From the NCBI GenBank assembly GCA_011947345.1, contig JAAVTG010000254.1:1-64000 (forward strand): 64,000 nt of DNA. The letters are read 5' to 3'. Source of the DNA: Phytophthora quininea (taxonomy: Eukaryota; Oomycota; Peronosporomycetes; Peronosporales; Peronosporaceae). The position numbers and the translations under genes are program-made. Under the pieces are notes generated by a model. That model saw only the letters and a list, made by a program, of their open reading frames with translations. It did no database searches and had not been told where the DNA came from. Below, piece by piece: positions 43,120 through 52,105 of the stretch. Position 1 is the stretch's first letter, and every line of letters starts with the position of its first letter.

Positions 43120-44600
43120 AATCGTGCATGTCTGCATACAGGACATAGATCTCTAGTGCTTTACCGCTCCGAGCTGCAGTTTTTCCTGACGAGAAAGCTG
43201 AGTGGTCGACAGCGAGTCTAGGAAAGCTTACGATGTGTTTTAGTACCGGTAGAGTGCACAACCAAGGCACTTTTCACGATTGCTTGAGCATCACATCACG
43301 GATTGGAGCGAGCGCGCGTGAACAACCCAGCACAAGATCGACAGCAATTTTCATAAACTTTATGATAAAGCACACTTGTCTCGAATGACCCAGGTTGATC
43401 CATTTACAACGAGTCACCAAAAATTCAATATGAGAATCAACAATACAACAACAACAAGGAAAGATAGTCTACAATTTAGCCTTTGTTAACAGATGGCTGA
43501 TAGAGCCATCCTCGTTCAAGGAGATTACTTTGCTTTTGGTTGCGCCAGACCTCTCGGCAGGGTCAAGTCCCCTTTCGCCATTTCCGATATTGCAGACCAC
43601 TGAGTTGGAGATTGAGGCTGTCTTTTTGGACAGGTGCCGGCAACGTTCTCTTGAGCTATGAGTTGTTGCTGACGTGTCCACTCCTTTCTTCATGCACGGC
43701 CTGGTGTCGCAGCCACAACAACATGGTACCGATACTGCACCAGATCCAGTCTAAATCCTCACCATAGTCCAGAATCAGCAACGCAGTATACATATGTGAA
43801 AAATTCGATGATTACTGGAGCGTCAACAGTATTCAGCTTCGAAGGCACGAAAGACACACGTTTCTTGGTGTTCCTGACCCATCTCATGAAGCATTTGGGA
43901 AATCTTGTCGTTGCAGCAGTTTTTACACGTGCTAGTCTACTCAACCACACAAAAGTTTCCTCGCCAGCATCCCGACACTTAAAACCCAATTTCAACAGGA
44001 CATTGGCTCGAGTGCAGGGTCTTGAATCAAATACAGTTTCACCTTACCCGTAGCAGCTCTCGAGGCACATGGTTACGCTCAATCGATCGTGTATGCTCTG
44101 TCAAATCTCATTCCAACGCACGACCAATGAACGACAGCCGAACTAGATAGTGCGACCACGTGCTCTAATCGCACAAACTGGACCTCGAACGGATCGTGAG
44201 ATCGAGAGCTTCAAGTGAGCCAGTCGATCAACTTGGTCAACGAGATTTTGTATTGCTCTCGTGAGTCACGATGTAAATTGTTAGAAGGAAAGAGGACTTT
44301 TAATTGTTGGAAGGTGAACTCTCTGCTTCTCCTGATGGCTAGACCGCAACTCTGCCGGGTTCGTCGTGGCTTTCTTTAACCAAAAGGCAATTCATCACAA
44401 ATGTTCAGAGCCGACATTGTGACAACACTCGAGTGTCATTTCGTTTCGACCTCAAATCGGAAGCTCCAGCATCTGTTGACTGCGAACCCCGCCTCATCCG
44501 TACGCACGCCTAGAAGGCGTGGATCTCTCTCTCTCTCTCAGCCATCGAGTTTTGCTGTTCGCCAGCCATTTACTCTTCAATTCGACTCCAAGGTCTCAAG
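43120..44600. repeat. Segments B2-C2 of the RXLR-locus duplication
   Basis: Counterpart of 32790-32947 plus 37634-38600, uninterrupted by the SINE-like and hAT insertions. It includes the hAT empty site at 43267. Short minus-strand frames (43469-43693, 43759-43995) have no recognised domain. Confidence 0.65.
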
Positions 44601-44612
44601 TCTCTAGTCACC

Positions 44613-45056
44613 ATGCGTCCAACCTACTACTTCGTCTTGCTCGCTGCGGCCACTACTGTCTGCAGTGGCAACGCACTCTCCGGAGAAACTTCAGTCACCA
44701 AGGTGGCGTTGTCGGATGTGGTCGGCAACGCAGTCAACGTCGACGAAAAGAGATTCCTGCGCAGCTACAAAACTGTCGTCGAGGAGGATGACGACGACGA
44801 CGATGTCGAGGACGGCAGCGACTCGGACGAGGAGAGAGGACTATTTGACTTCCTCGGAACGGTCGACAAGGAACTTGCGTCCAAGAGAGAAGTTCTGAAT
44901 GAATTGAAGAACTCCATTGGCAAGAACAGACAGTTCCGCTCGTGGCGTGATGGCTGGCGCTCGGCGGACGACGTCGAAGAGTTTTTCCAGTTTGCTGGCG
45001 CTGCGAAGGCTAAGGAGATCCGTAAGGAATGGGTAGCGTGGGTGAAGGCTAACTGA
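44613..45056 (+). CDS. RXLR-dEER secreted effector, gene 2
   Basis: A 147-residue paralogue of the gene at 38651. Signal peptide MRPTYYFVLLAAATTVCSG, RXLR in EKRFLRSYKTV, the same acidic tract and SDSDEER motif. The C-terminal domain differs at several positions (KNSIGKNRQFRSWRDGWRSA, AAKAKEIRKEWVAWVKAN) and ends three residues earlier because of an early TGA. Most changes between the two copies fall after the dEER motif, consistent with divergence in the effector domain. A CT-dinucleotide run (44523-44538) lies in its 5' flank. Confidence 0.9.
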   Translation: MRPTYYFVLLAAATTVCSGNALSGETSVTKVALSDVVGNAVNVDEKRFLRSYKTVVEEDDDDDDVEDGSDSDEERGLFDFLGTVDKELASKREVLNELKNSIGKNRQFRSWRDGWRSADDVEEFFQFAGAAKAKEIRKEWVAWVKAN

Positions 45057-45786
45057 GGACAATAGATCGTAAAATATGGCGATCCGCTATTGACGAAATG
45101 CCAATTAGATTTTTGTTTTTGACACGAGTTAAAGCCACTATCATGCGTTCACAATCTGTGAGTTTGTGCTCTGTTTAGCCCTCACAATTGCGGTCGTTCC
45201 TTAGTTGGGGTAGCCGCACCGAACTTGAACCTCTGGAACTCGAACTGAGGCCCTCATCAACACTATACAACGCCGTTTTTCCGGTTGTTCTTTTACTTTT
45301 GCCGCTGCTGTCAAATTCAAGCAGTTGAAGAATACCAGTGCCAATAAAGTATTGCCGAACCCAATGAGTACCTGTAGCGAATTCGCAATGACGGAGACGC
45401 ACGTTGTTGTGAAGGACTACAACCGACACTTATTGCGCCAATATTTCGCAAGGATTCGGACTACAGGAAATCTCATCGATGATAATGTGGCTTGGATAAT
45501 CGATAACCTATACTTGCCAAAGGAAAATAAGCGTCAATACCAACAGTTGGTCACTGAAAAAGAGCTTACGAGTGAGTTGAGCATTGTGATCGACAGATGA
45601 TCGAGCTCTAGTTTACGGCGTGTGGATCTTCAAATCCAATTCACCGCACGACCAAGAAACGACAGCAGCGAGAGAGCTCGGCGTGCTCTGAAACGGACCA
45701 AGAATGGAGCTTCCGATTGGATTCGCTCACTTTCCCTTTTGACGTCAAGGTCAATAGATTTCCTCTCCTCCATCCCCGTAACCGCC
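45057..45786. other. Spacer with one short open frame
   Basis: 45364-45600 encodes MSTCSEFAMTETHVVVKDYN and on to SELSIVIDR (78 residues). It has no recognised family and may be a relic. The remainder shows weak similarity to the RXLR 5' flanks. Confidence 0.35.
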
Positions 45787-46215
45787 ATGCGTCCGGCCCA
45801 CAACTTTTGCTGGTTGCTGTGGTAATCACTGCTTCAAGTTGAAACGCGCTCTCTGAGGAGACCTCAATGACCAAGGTGGCATCTCCCAACGTGGTCGCCA
45901 AACTAGTTCAATACGTCAACGAAAACCGATTCCGGCGCAGCTACAAGACTATCTTGTCCACGACGATGCCGATTCTGATGACTATTCGACGAGTGAATCG
46001 GTCGATGATGACGAGGCGCGAGGCTTCTTTGATTTCTTCTAGGGTGACGCCAAGTCCGAGATTCTGAAGGAGCTGGCAAGAGCAGGTTGTTCAATTCGTA
46101 GAAAACCAGCGGGATGTCCATGCAGGACATCGCCAGATTCTTCCAGCGCGACGACATCGCCGAGGATAAATGTTCATTCCTCAAGGCCGCAAAGGCCAGT
46201 AACTCGGAGTATGAG
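45787..46215 (+). pseudogene. RXLR effector pseudogene
   Basis: Aligns at DNA level to the two intact RXLR genes: ATGCGTCCGGCCCACAAC start, TCAATGACCAAGGTGGC, and CGTCAACGAAAACCGATTCC, where the motif reads RFRR rather than RFLR. It is then followed by GACGAGGCGCGAGGCTTCTTTGA at the dEER position. Several stops and frame changes (TGA at the 13th codon region, TAG in the FDF segment) make it non-functional. Broken positions differ from homopolymer errors, so this looks like true decay. Confidence 0.75.
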
Positions 46216-46314
46216 GTACGCTAGCGATGTTAGGATATCAAAATGCAATTTTCCATTACTAGTACTCCCAACGTGTGGTAGCCAGTACTGCAGGCTTGAG
46301 TTCTTCTGTGTCCG

Positions 46315-47190
46315 ATGTCAGGCGGTTGCTGGCAGTTCGTCGACGTCGACTCCTGGGAGACCACCACCACAGAATGGCGACGCCTACTGCACCAGCTCCC
46401 ACCCCGGAGCAGCAGCAGGTGACACGCTTCATGTTCCCCAAAGACCAGAAGTTGGCGTTAGCCAGTCGAGTGTTGCAACGGCAACTCGTGCATGATCAAT
46501 TTCAAGAGCACTACGACAACATCGAGATCTCACGCACTCCAGAGGTGCGTGCGTTGTCGCCACTATCCTAGACGTTCGCATAATGCTTCTTCTCGTCCAG
46601 AACAAACCTTTTGGAAAAGATCAAGCGACAGCAGAGCTCCTTTGACGTGGAACTACAACGTATCGCACCACGGCACTGTAGTTGCCATTGCTAGCGACTC
46701 TAACGCCTTGGTCGGGGTGGATGTCGTCCGCCTTACGGATCGGCCTCGTCGAAACAATGTTGAAGGCTTCTTCCGAGCTTTTGCGGACCATTTCAATCCA
46801 AGGGAGTGGGATTACATTCGCAGCAGTGAAGGCGACGACGCGCAGTACACTCGTTTCTATCGGCTGTGGTCGCTCAAGGAAGCGTACATCAAAGCGGTGG
46901 GGATCGGCCTGGGTTTCTCATTGCTGCGAGCCGAGTTTGTTCCAGTAGACTCGACTGAAGATCGATGGGAGCTGCTTCTAGACGGCCAGCCAGCTCGTGA
47001 CTGGAGCTTTGTTTGTTCTCAAGTCAATGATACCCATTTGGTCAGCGTTGCACGAGGCCCATTCGCAGCGATGTGGAAACCTGACACTAGCTCAATCTTC
47101 CCAAGCGGTGAACTGTTGCTTAGCAACAGCACTGATGGACTCGAAGTACCTGTATGGCAGGAATGGAGACTGCAAGACCTACTCCGCTGA
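46315..47190 (+). CDS. 4'-phosphopantetheinyl transferase (AASDHPPT/Lys5 type)
   Basis: Transfers phosphopantetheine from CoA to carrier proteins (fatty acid synthase ACP, alpha-aminoadipate reductase and others). Likely start ATG 46315 (MSGGCWQFVDVDSWE). A frame break near 46396 leads to PEQQQVTRFMFPKDQKLALA. Exon 1 ends at 46544, and a 56-bp GT-AG intron (46545-46600) precedes NKPFGKDQATAEL. A second break near 46640 leads to WNYNVSHHGTVVAIASD. Key motifs are GVDVV (Mg-binding Asp) and FYRLWSLKEAYIKAVGIGLG (Glu and Lys of the Sfp-type signature). Both breaks are cured by one missing base. Restored length ~270 residues, as in the eukaryotic broad-range family. Confidence 0.88.
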
Positions 47191-47306
47191 CGAACTAGTC
47201 CGTCCAACGCCTCTAAACAAGCAAACATGAGCGACACAGCCGCCTAGGCTGTGATCGTTGATGGTATTTGACGCTGCATCAAGCTTCCACATCTCTTCTC
47301 CTCACC

Positions 47307-48132
47307 TTATTGCGTCGGGAATAGCATCTTACGCACGGTGGGCTTGAGGTCGTAGTAGATCTGGTCCAGACGCGTGTCCAGCGTGTTGTCGCACACGATC
47401 TTGCCCTGCTTGGCGTACAGAATGACCCCGCCAGCCTTCGAGTCAGGCAGCATGCCTTCCGCCGCCTTGTTGAGCGTCACTTTGACCTTACTGACGTCCA
47501 CATTGGCCTCCTTCTTCATGGTGGCAATGTACTTGTCCGTAGCTTCTTTCAGTACCATCTCCGCCAGCCTCACATCCTTATTACGCACAGCCACCACCAC
47601 ATCCGGCTCAAAGAGCTTGATGAGGCCCTGGACGATCAGGTCCCGCAGTAGAACCTTGTTCTTGTCGTCGTTGGTCGCGTAGTTGCGTAGCTGGCCCTGG
47701 CCGTCCACGATCAGCGTCTTGAGCAGCTCATCTCGAGCGATCATCTTCTGACGACGCGAGGCGCCGATCTCCGCCGAACGAGCGCTACAAGAACATTTTT
47801 TTTTAGGATTATTACTTAAGGATCTATAATATTTATGGACGTACATGCGCTTGTTGATCTCGCGCTCCTTCTCCTTGCGCGTGTACTCCTCCTGGATCTT
47901 GATCTTGGCGTTGTGCACTAGCATTTGCTTCTCCAAGTTGAAGTCGTGCTCGGTCTGGAAAGATATTGTAAATAATAAGGGTTATGTTAGATATATCTTG
48001 CTCTAGATCTTGTTCGTTGCTGCTGCGGCGGCTCCCCACCTTGATGCGGATCTCGTTGGCCTTCTCCTGCGCCTCCTGCAGGATGAAGTTGACCATCTGC
48101 TTGATCTGGCGGTCTGCGTCCGACGCGTTCAT
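47307..48132 (-). CDS. V-type H+-ATPase subunit E (3 exons)
   Basis: Peripheral stalk subunit of the vacuolar proton pump. Exon 1 (48132-48040) encodes MNASDADRQIKQMVNFILQE to NEIRIK. An 85-bp intron leads to exon 2 (47954-47845), TEHDFNLEKQMLVHNAKIKI. A 60-bp intron leads to exon 3 (47784-47307), IARSAEIGASRRQKMIARDE through GGVILYAKQGKIVCDNTLDT to RKMLFPTQ. All joins keep frame, giving exactly 226 residues, the usual subunit E length. The N-terminal coiled coil and the C-terminal globular domain motif (GGV..., DNTLDTRL) are intact. Divergent with SDHAF2. Confidence 0.93.
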
Positions 48133-48269
48133 CGTGCCTAAGCTTTCTTCCTTCTTGACTTCCACAACAACTTTTCAATAAGAAATAAAGATCGCGACCA
48201 GGACCCAAAACCATACCCAATTTTAACATCGAATCCGCATGCTTTACAAAATCTACATCCCCGTTTTCC

Positions 48270-48351
48270 AAACTGTATCCATCTCGAAATGATAGCCCAC
48301 TCAATAGTAAAACTAAATAACCGAGCAATCATTTCAATATGGCTACAGTTT
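48270..48351. repeat. Imperfect 24-bp inverted repeat in a divergent promoter
   Basis: AAACTGTATCCATCTCGAAA... (48270-48293) and its reverse complement (48328-48351) match at about 20 of 24 positions around a 34-nt spacer, between the V-ATPase E and SDHAF2 genes. Confidence 0.7.
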
Positions 48352-48417
48352 GATAAAGACGACTCTTTTACTTTTAAGGCTAAACCTGCGTTTCAATCGT
48401 GCGGTGATCAGCTCGAG

Positions 48418-48921
48418 ATGCTGCGTCTTACTCGCCGTCTCGTGCGCTATGCGTCGACCAACCCGGCGGTCGACAACAACGCCTTCGTGCAGAGTATCTC
48501 CAAGGACCAAGCGGCCAAGGCTCTGTCCCGTGGCGCTGCCATCCGCGCCGACCACGAGGCCATGAAGTGCGACTTCCCGGAAGCCAGTCAAGGCGACCGA
48601 ACGGTAGACGCGGACGAGGCCAACCGCAAGCGCATCATCTACCGCAGCAAGCAGCGTGGGTGGCTGGAAGTGGACCTGCTACTGGGTCGCTGGGCCAGCC
48701 AGAACGTCATGGCCTTGAGCAGTGACGAGCTGCAGCAGTACGAAGCCATTCTGAACCAGGAGACCATCGACATCTTCAATTTCATCTCAGGGAAGAGCCC
48801 TGTACCGGAGGAACTGGACACTCCGATGATGAAGAGACTGCAAGAGTACTGTCTCACCTCCCCATTAGGCAAAGCGTCGGTGGAAGGCTTCGAGGAGAAC
48901 AAACAGTTCATGAGCAATTAG
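48418..48921 (+). CDS. SDHAF2: Succinate dehydrogenase assembly factor 2 (Sdh5)
   Basis: Promotes covalent FAD attachment to the mitochondrial succinate dehydrogenase flavoprotein. From ATG 48418 the protein begins with a mitochondrial presequence (MLRLTRRLVRYASTNPAV). The conserved core follows: RIIYRSKQRGWLEVDLLLGR, WASQNV and LNQETIDIFNFISGKSPVPE. The total is 167 residues, intact, single exon. The frame is open further 5' (to 48289), but the ATG at 48418 gives the presequence at the right place. Confidence 0.92.
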   Translation: MLRLTRRLVRYASTNPAVDNNAFVQSISKDQAAKALSRGAAIRADHEAMKCDFPEASQGDRTVDADEANRKRIIYRSKQRGWLEVDLLLGRWASQNVMALSSDELQQYEAILNQETIDIFNFISGKSPVPEELDTPMMKRLQEYCLTSPLGKASVEGFEENKQFMSN

Positions 48922-48959
48922 AAGAGACAAATAGTCGACGGAGATTGTTGCTGGTTACG

Positions 48960-51118
48960 CTATTTTCTTCTTCTTCCTTCTTCGGATGGACGGCATTTGT
49001 AGAAGGAGAGGTGGTGGAGACTCATCGCCAAGCACACGAGGAGCTGGCGGGACTCGTCAGGTAGTAGCAGATGACTCTCTTGAAACCGGAGTAGGAGACG
49101 CAGGACGAGGTGGAACGGCACCGGACGCTTCATGTCCCGATACAGCACGTTCTTGTCGTTAGTGGCAGGAATCACGAAGCCGAAACGCAGTAGAGTGTAC
49201 TCGCTGCCATTGTAAAAGTCCCCACGCGTTGTGGCGTTGACCACTTCTTGGTATTGAAGGTCAGCAGCTCGAGTCTGGATGTACGTCTCAATGGAGCGAT
49301 CAAGGCTCTTCATTTGGGTATCAAAAGTGGAAATCAAGCCACCTAGCTCACCGTCCTCAAGTTGGTCCAGCTTGGGAATGGTTTGGTTGACTGTCATGGC
49401 GATCTTCGTGTCGTGGTTGGTATCTGCGTAGTACGAGACGACTTCGTCCAAGACTGGAGCTTGGCTCTCCATAAAAGTCTTGAAGACGTGCAAAGGAGCT
49501 GCGTCGTCAGCGATGGACATGTTGACACTGCCAAGAAATGCGTCAGCGAATTCATCCGAGTCAAGATCGTGACGGGAGTACCAGACCGTGGACGGCGCTT
49601 GCAATCCATGGTTAAGAGCTCTTCTCTCGGCTTCAAAAGCAATCTCCACCATCTCTTGAAGTGCATCCACTCGGAGTTTCTTCTTCGTCGCTGACGACAC
49701 CTCACCGTCAGTCAATGACTGGAACAACGTGAGGTTTGCAAGTGTTGGCGTGTAAATCGTAACTCCAGACTGCACCAAGCACTCTTGCTCCATCGAGCAA
49801 TTGGCCACGAACGCTGGGCTACTGACAATGTCTGGATCGCGACGAACCACCCACTTATCGACTGACGGATAAGCGTAAAAGTGGATGAGGGTTTTGTACG
49901 CGCTGAAGTCAAACTCGGTGGAATTTCTGCTGCCGTTGACCGAGGATGGAAATCGTGTTGCACCTGGTTGACTTCTATCGCTGCTGCTCTCTACTTGGCT
50001 GACGTTAGTTTCTTGGTATGTTTGGCGGAATTCGTCCGGTGTCAGGAAACGTGCGAACGACGCGTTTGAGCTCATCGTAAAGCGTGGAATTCCAGTCTCA
50101 AAGTAAAATTCCTGTAGCAGGTTGTGGATTTCTGTGAACGCTTGCGTCTCCTGCGAACTCAACTTCTCTTCGTCATTCTCGGTATTTTTCCAGAGCTGTT
50201 GTTCGCCGCCGCCGGCGAAGAACCTGAAACATTCAAACGTTCAAGATGCCGCGTTGGTGCCCCACTACCAGCGTTAAGTTCCACGTCCTCATCACTTTGG
50301 CTTAGCGAGCTCATGAACTGCATCGCAACGACTCGAGTTAAGTCCAGCCGTGGCGACCAGAACCACGGGTAGCTGTCCGCAGGGAGCGTCGGCAATGGCA
50401 GATCGTCATCACGGCTGTAATATTGATCCGAGTAACCTACGTACGGAGAGAAGCCGACAGTATATCGCGCATAGATTAAAGCTCTTCTGGTGCTGCCGTC
50501 ACTCTCGTACGCGAGTGTAGCGTTTGGTCGAGTAGCTTCGTCTTCTTCTTGCGGTACTGTCAAGTTAAATTCTTGAATAATCTCGGTGGAGTTCATCATC
50601 TTCAAGCGCTGGGCAAAGAGTTCGTCTTCAACGTAGCCGACGTAATGCTTTTGGATGAGATTCCACGCCACGCGACCCAACGTCTTGAGCAACGGGAGTG
50701 CACTATCCTTCAGAAACATGCCGAGCGCTTTGTTGCGCCGGCGGCGCACGTTTTTCGACCGAAGCGAGCTGCCATAGTCCATCGGAGAGACGAGATTGTA
50801 CATCAACAGCCGAGGTAGATCCTTCTTCAAGGCGCGACGACCTTGTTTCGAGAGCACCCAATGCGCGACTGGCGTCTGTGCCGTGACGGCTTCTCGGAAG
50901 TCGCTGAAGTTGGCGAAGACCGAGCGACTATCCGGGACGACCTCCCCACCAGGAAGACGCTTGAAGCAGGGCTGGTTAGTGTACCCGTGGTCTTCCACCC
51001 AGTACTCGCTGTTGTTTGTCATCGATGACACGGGACTTCCAGCGATGAGCACCACCATGACCATGAAAGTCGTCGCCATCCCGACACCACCGAACTTTGA
51101 TGAACCAAGTTTCTTCAT
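48960..51118 (-). CDS. Large secreted or membrane-anchored glycoprotein-like protein, unknown
   Basis: I do not recognise the family; it is probably oomycete-specific. From ATG 51118 the N-terminus (KLGSSKFGGVGMATTFMVMVVLIAGSP) looks like a signal-anchor. It is followed by an extracellular-type sequence rich in N-x-S/T sites (FANFSDF, KMMNSTEI, NLTVPQ, RLNVSGS, NVSQ, FYNGSE). At ~50180 a missing base in GAAGAGAAG joins the first part (to 50159) to the second (EKLSSQETQAFTEIHNLLQE onward), giving ~720 residues that end in a basic tail. An upstream ATG at 51226 would add 36 residues. A copy of only its 5' end occurs at 58121-58205. Confidence 0.6.
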
Positions 51119-51429
51119 GACGATGATCGAGAGTCCGACAAATTTTGATTTTGGATTGTTGGAGTATACAATTGCTGATGTGACTTGAACTGACTTGGGC
51201 CATAAATCCATGAAGGCCAGATCCATTTGGTTGGCATTATCGGTCGGGACTTGGCGAAACGAACCACATGGCGACTTCCAGCATTTTATGGTCGTTGGAA
51301 GGCCGTCGAGAATGTGATTCCCAAGCTTGAGCCCTTTGAGACTACCTCTCTCGCATCACTTGGTGCTGGCTGACGAGGAACTAATCGCCGGTACCGCGGT
51401 GGCAAAAAGCCGCAGATAGTACCCTCATC

Positions 51430-51694
51430 TTCGAGAAGTCGAATGCGATCGCTCTCACCGGACCACAGCTCGACGACGATGAAGAGCGAGGTTTCTTTGA
51501 TTTCCTCAGCCAAGTTCGGGATTCTCAAGAAGCTAGGCACTCCCGCCGGCAAAAACAAGCTGTCCAAGTCGTGGCAAGACGGCGGACCCTTCCGTGACGT
51601 CGTTGGATTCTTTAAGTTTGCCGGTACTGACAAGGCCAAGTTGATCGCGAAAGACTTTACGAGCTACCTCACGAAGAATCACCGTCACGATTAG
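51430..51694 (+). pseudogene. RXLR effector relic (dEER and C-terminal part)
   Basis: DDDEERGFFDFL near 51466-51503 matches the dEER region of the intact genes. A frame change leads into KFGILKKLGTPAGKNKLSKS, then WQDGGPFRDVVGFFKFAGTD and a stop at 51692-51694, aligning to the effector C-terminus. No signal peptide or RXLR motif remains upstream. Confidence 0.6.
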
Positions 51695-51774
51695 ATCCGT
51701 GCAACAGCAGAGCGAGGAAGTTTAGAGCAAAATGGTGTCATTTTGGCACTTGGAATCGTGTGGTGAAGACTTGA

Positions 51775-51890
51775 GTTGAGTTCTTTTGTGTTCGATGGTA
51801 GGTGCCTGCTGGCGATATGTTGACATCGCCTCCCACCTCCAGAGCAGCAACAGGCGACTCATTTCACGTTCCATTATCCCGTGTAGTCAC
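51775..51890 (+). pseudogene. Relic of phosphopantetheinyl transferase 5' end
   Basis: GAGTTCTTTTGTGTTCGATG and on through GCCTGCTGGCGATATGTTGA matches 46295-46400 around the start of the transferase gene. It sits just after an RXLR relic, mirroring the order at 45787-46400. Confidence 0.5.
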
Positions 51891-52105
51891 ATGGGCGACA
51901 CTCTCGACGTATTTGACCCTCACATCCCGACTAGACGGAACCACACTTGCTTTTGCGAAAGTTGGAGACTGGGTCAACACGTTATGGCATGATTGAGTTT
52001 GACATGGACACTCATCAGTATTGGTGTCGGATTGATGGATGGTTCTTACTGGAGCGATCTCTATCTAGTTCCAATTTTTTATTTCTTCTAGTAATCAACG
52101 CCAGC

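Noticed and set aside
43469..43995. Two minus-strand frames (74 and 78 codons) in segment C2
   Set aside because: Not conserved as open frames in segment C1, so probably chance.
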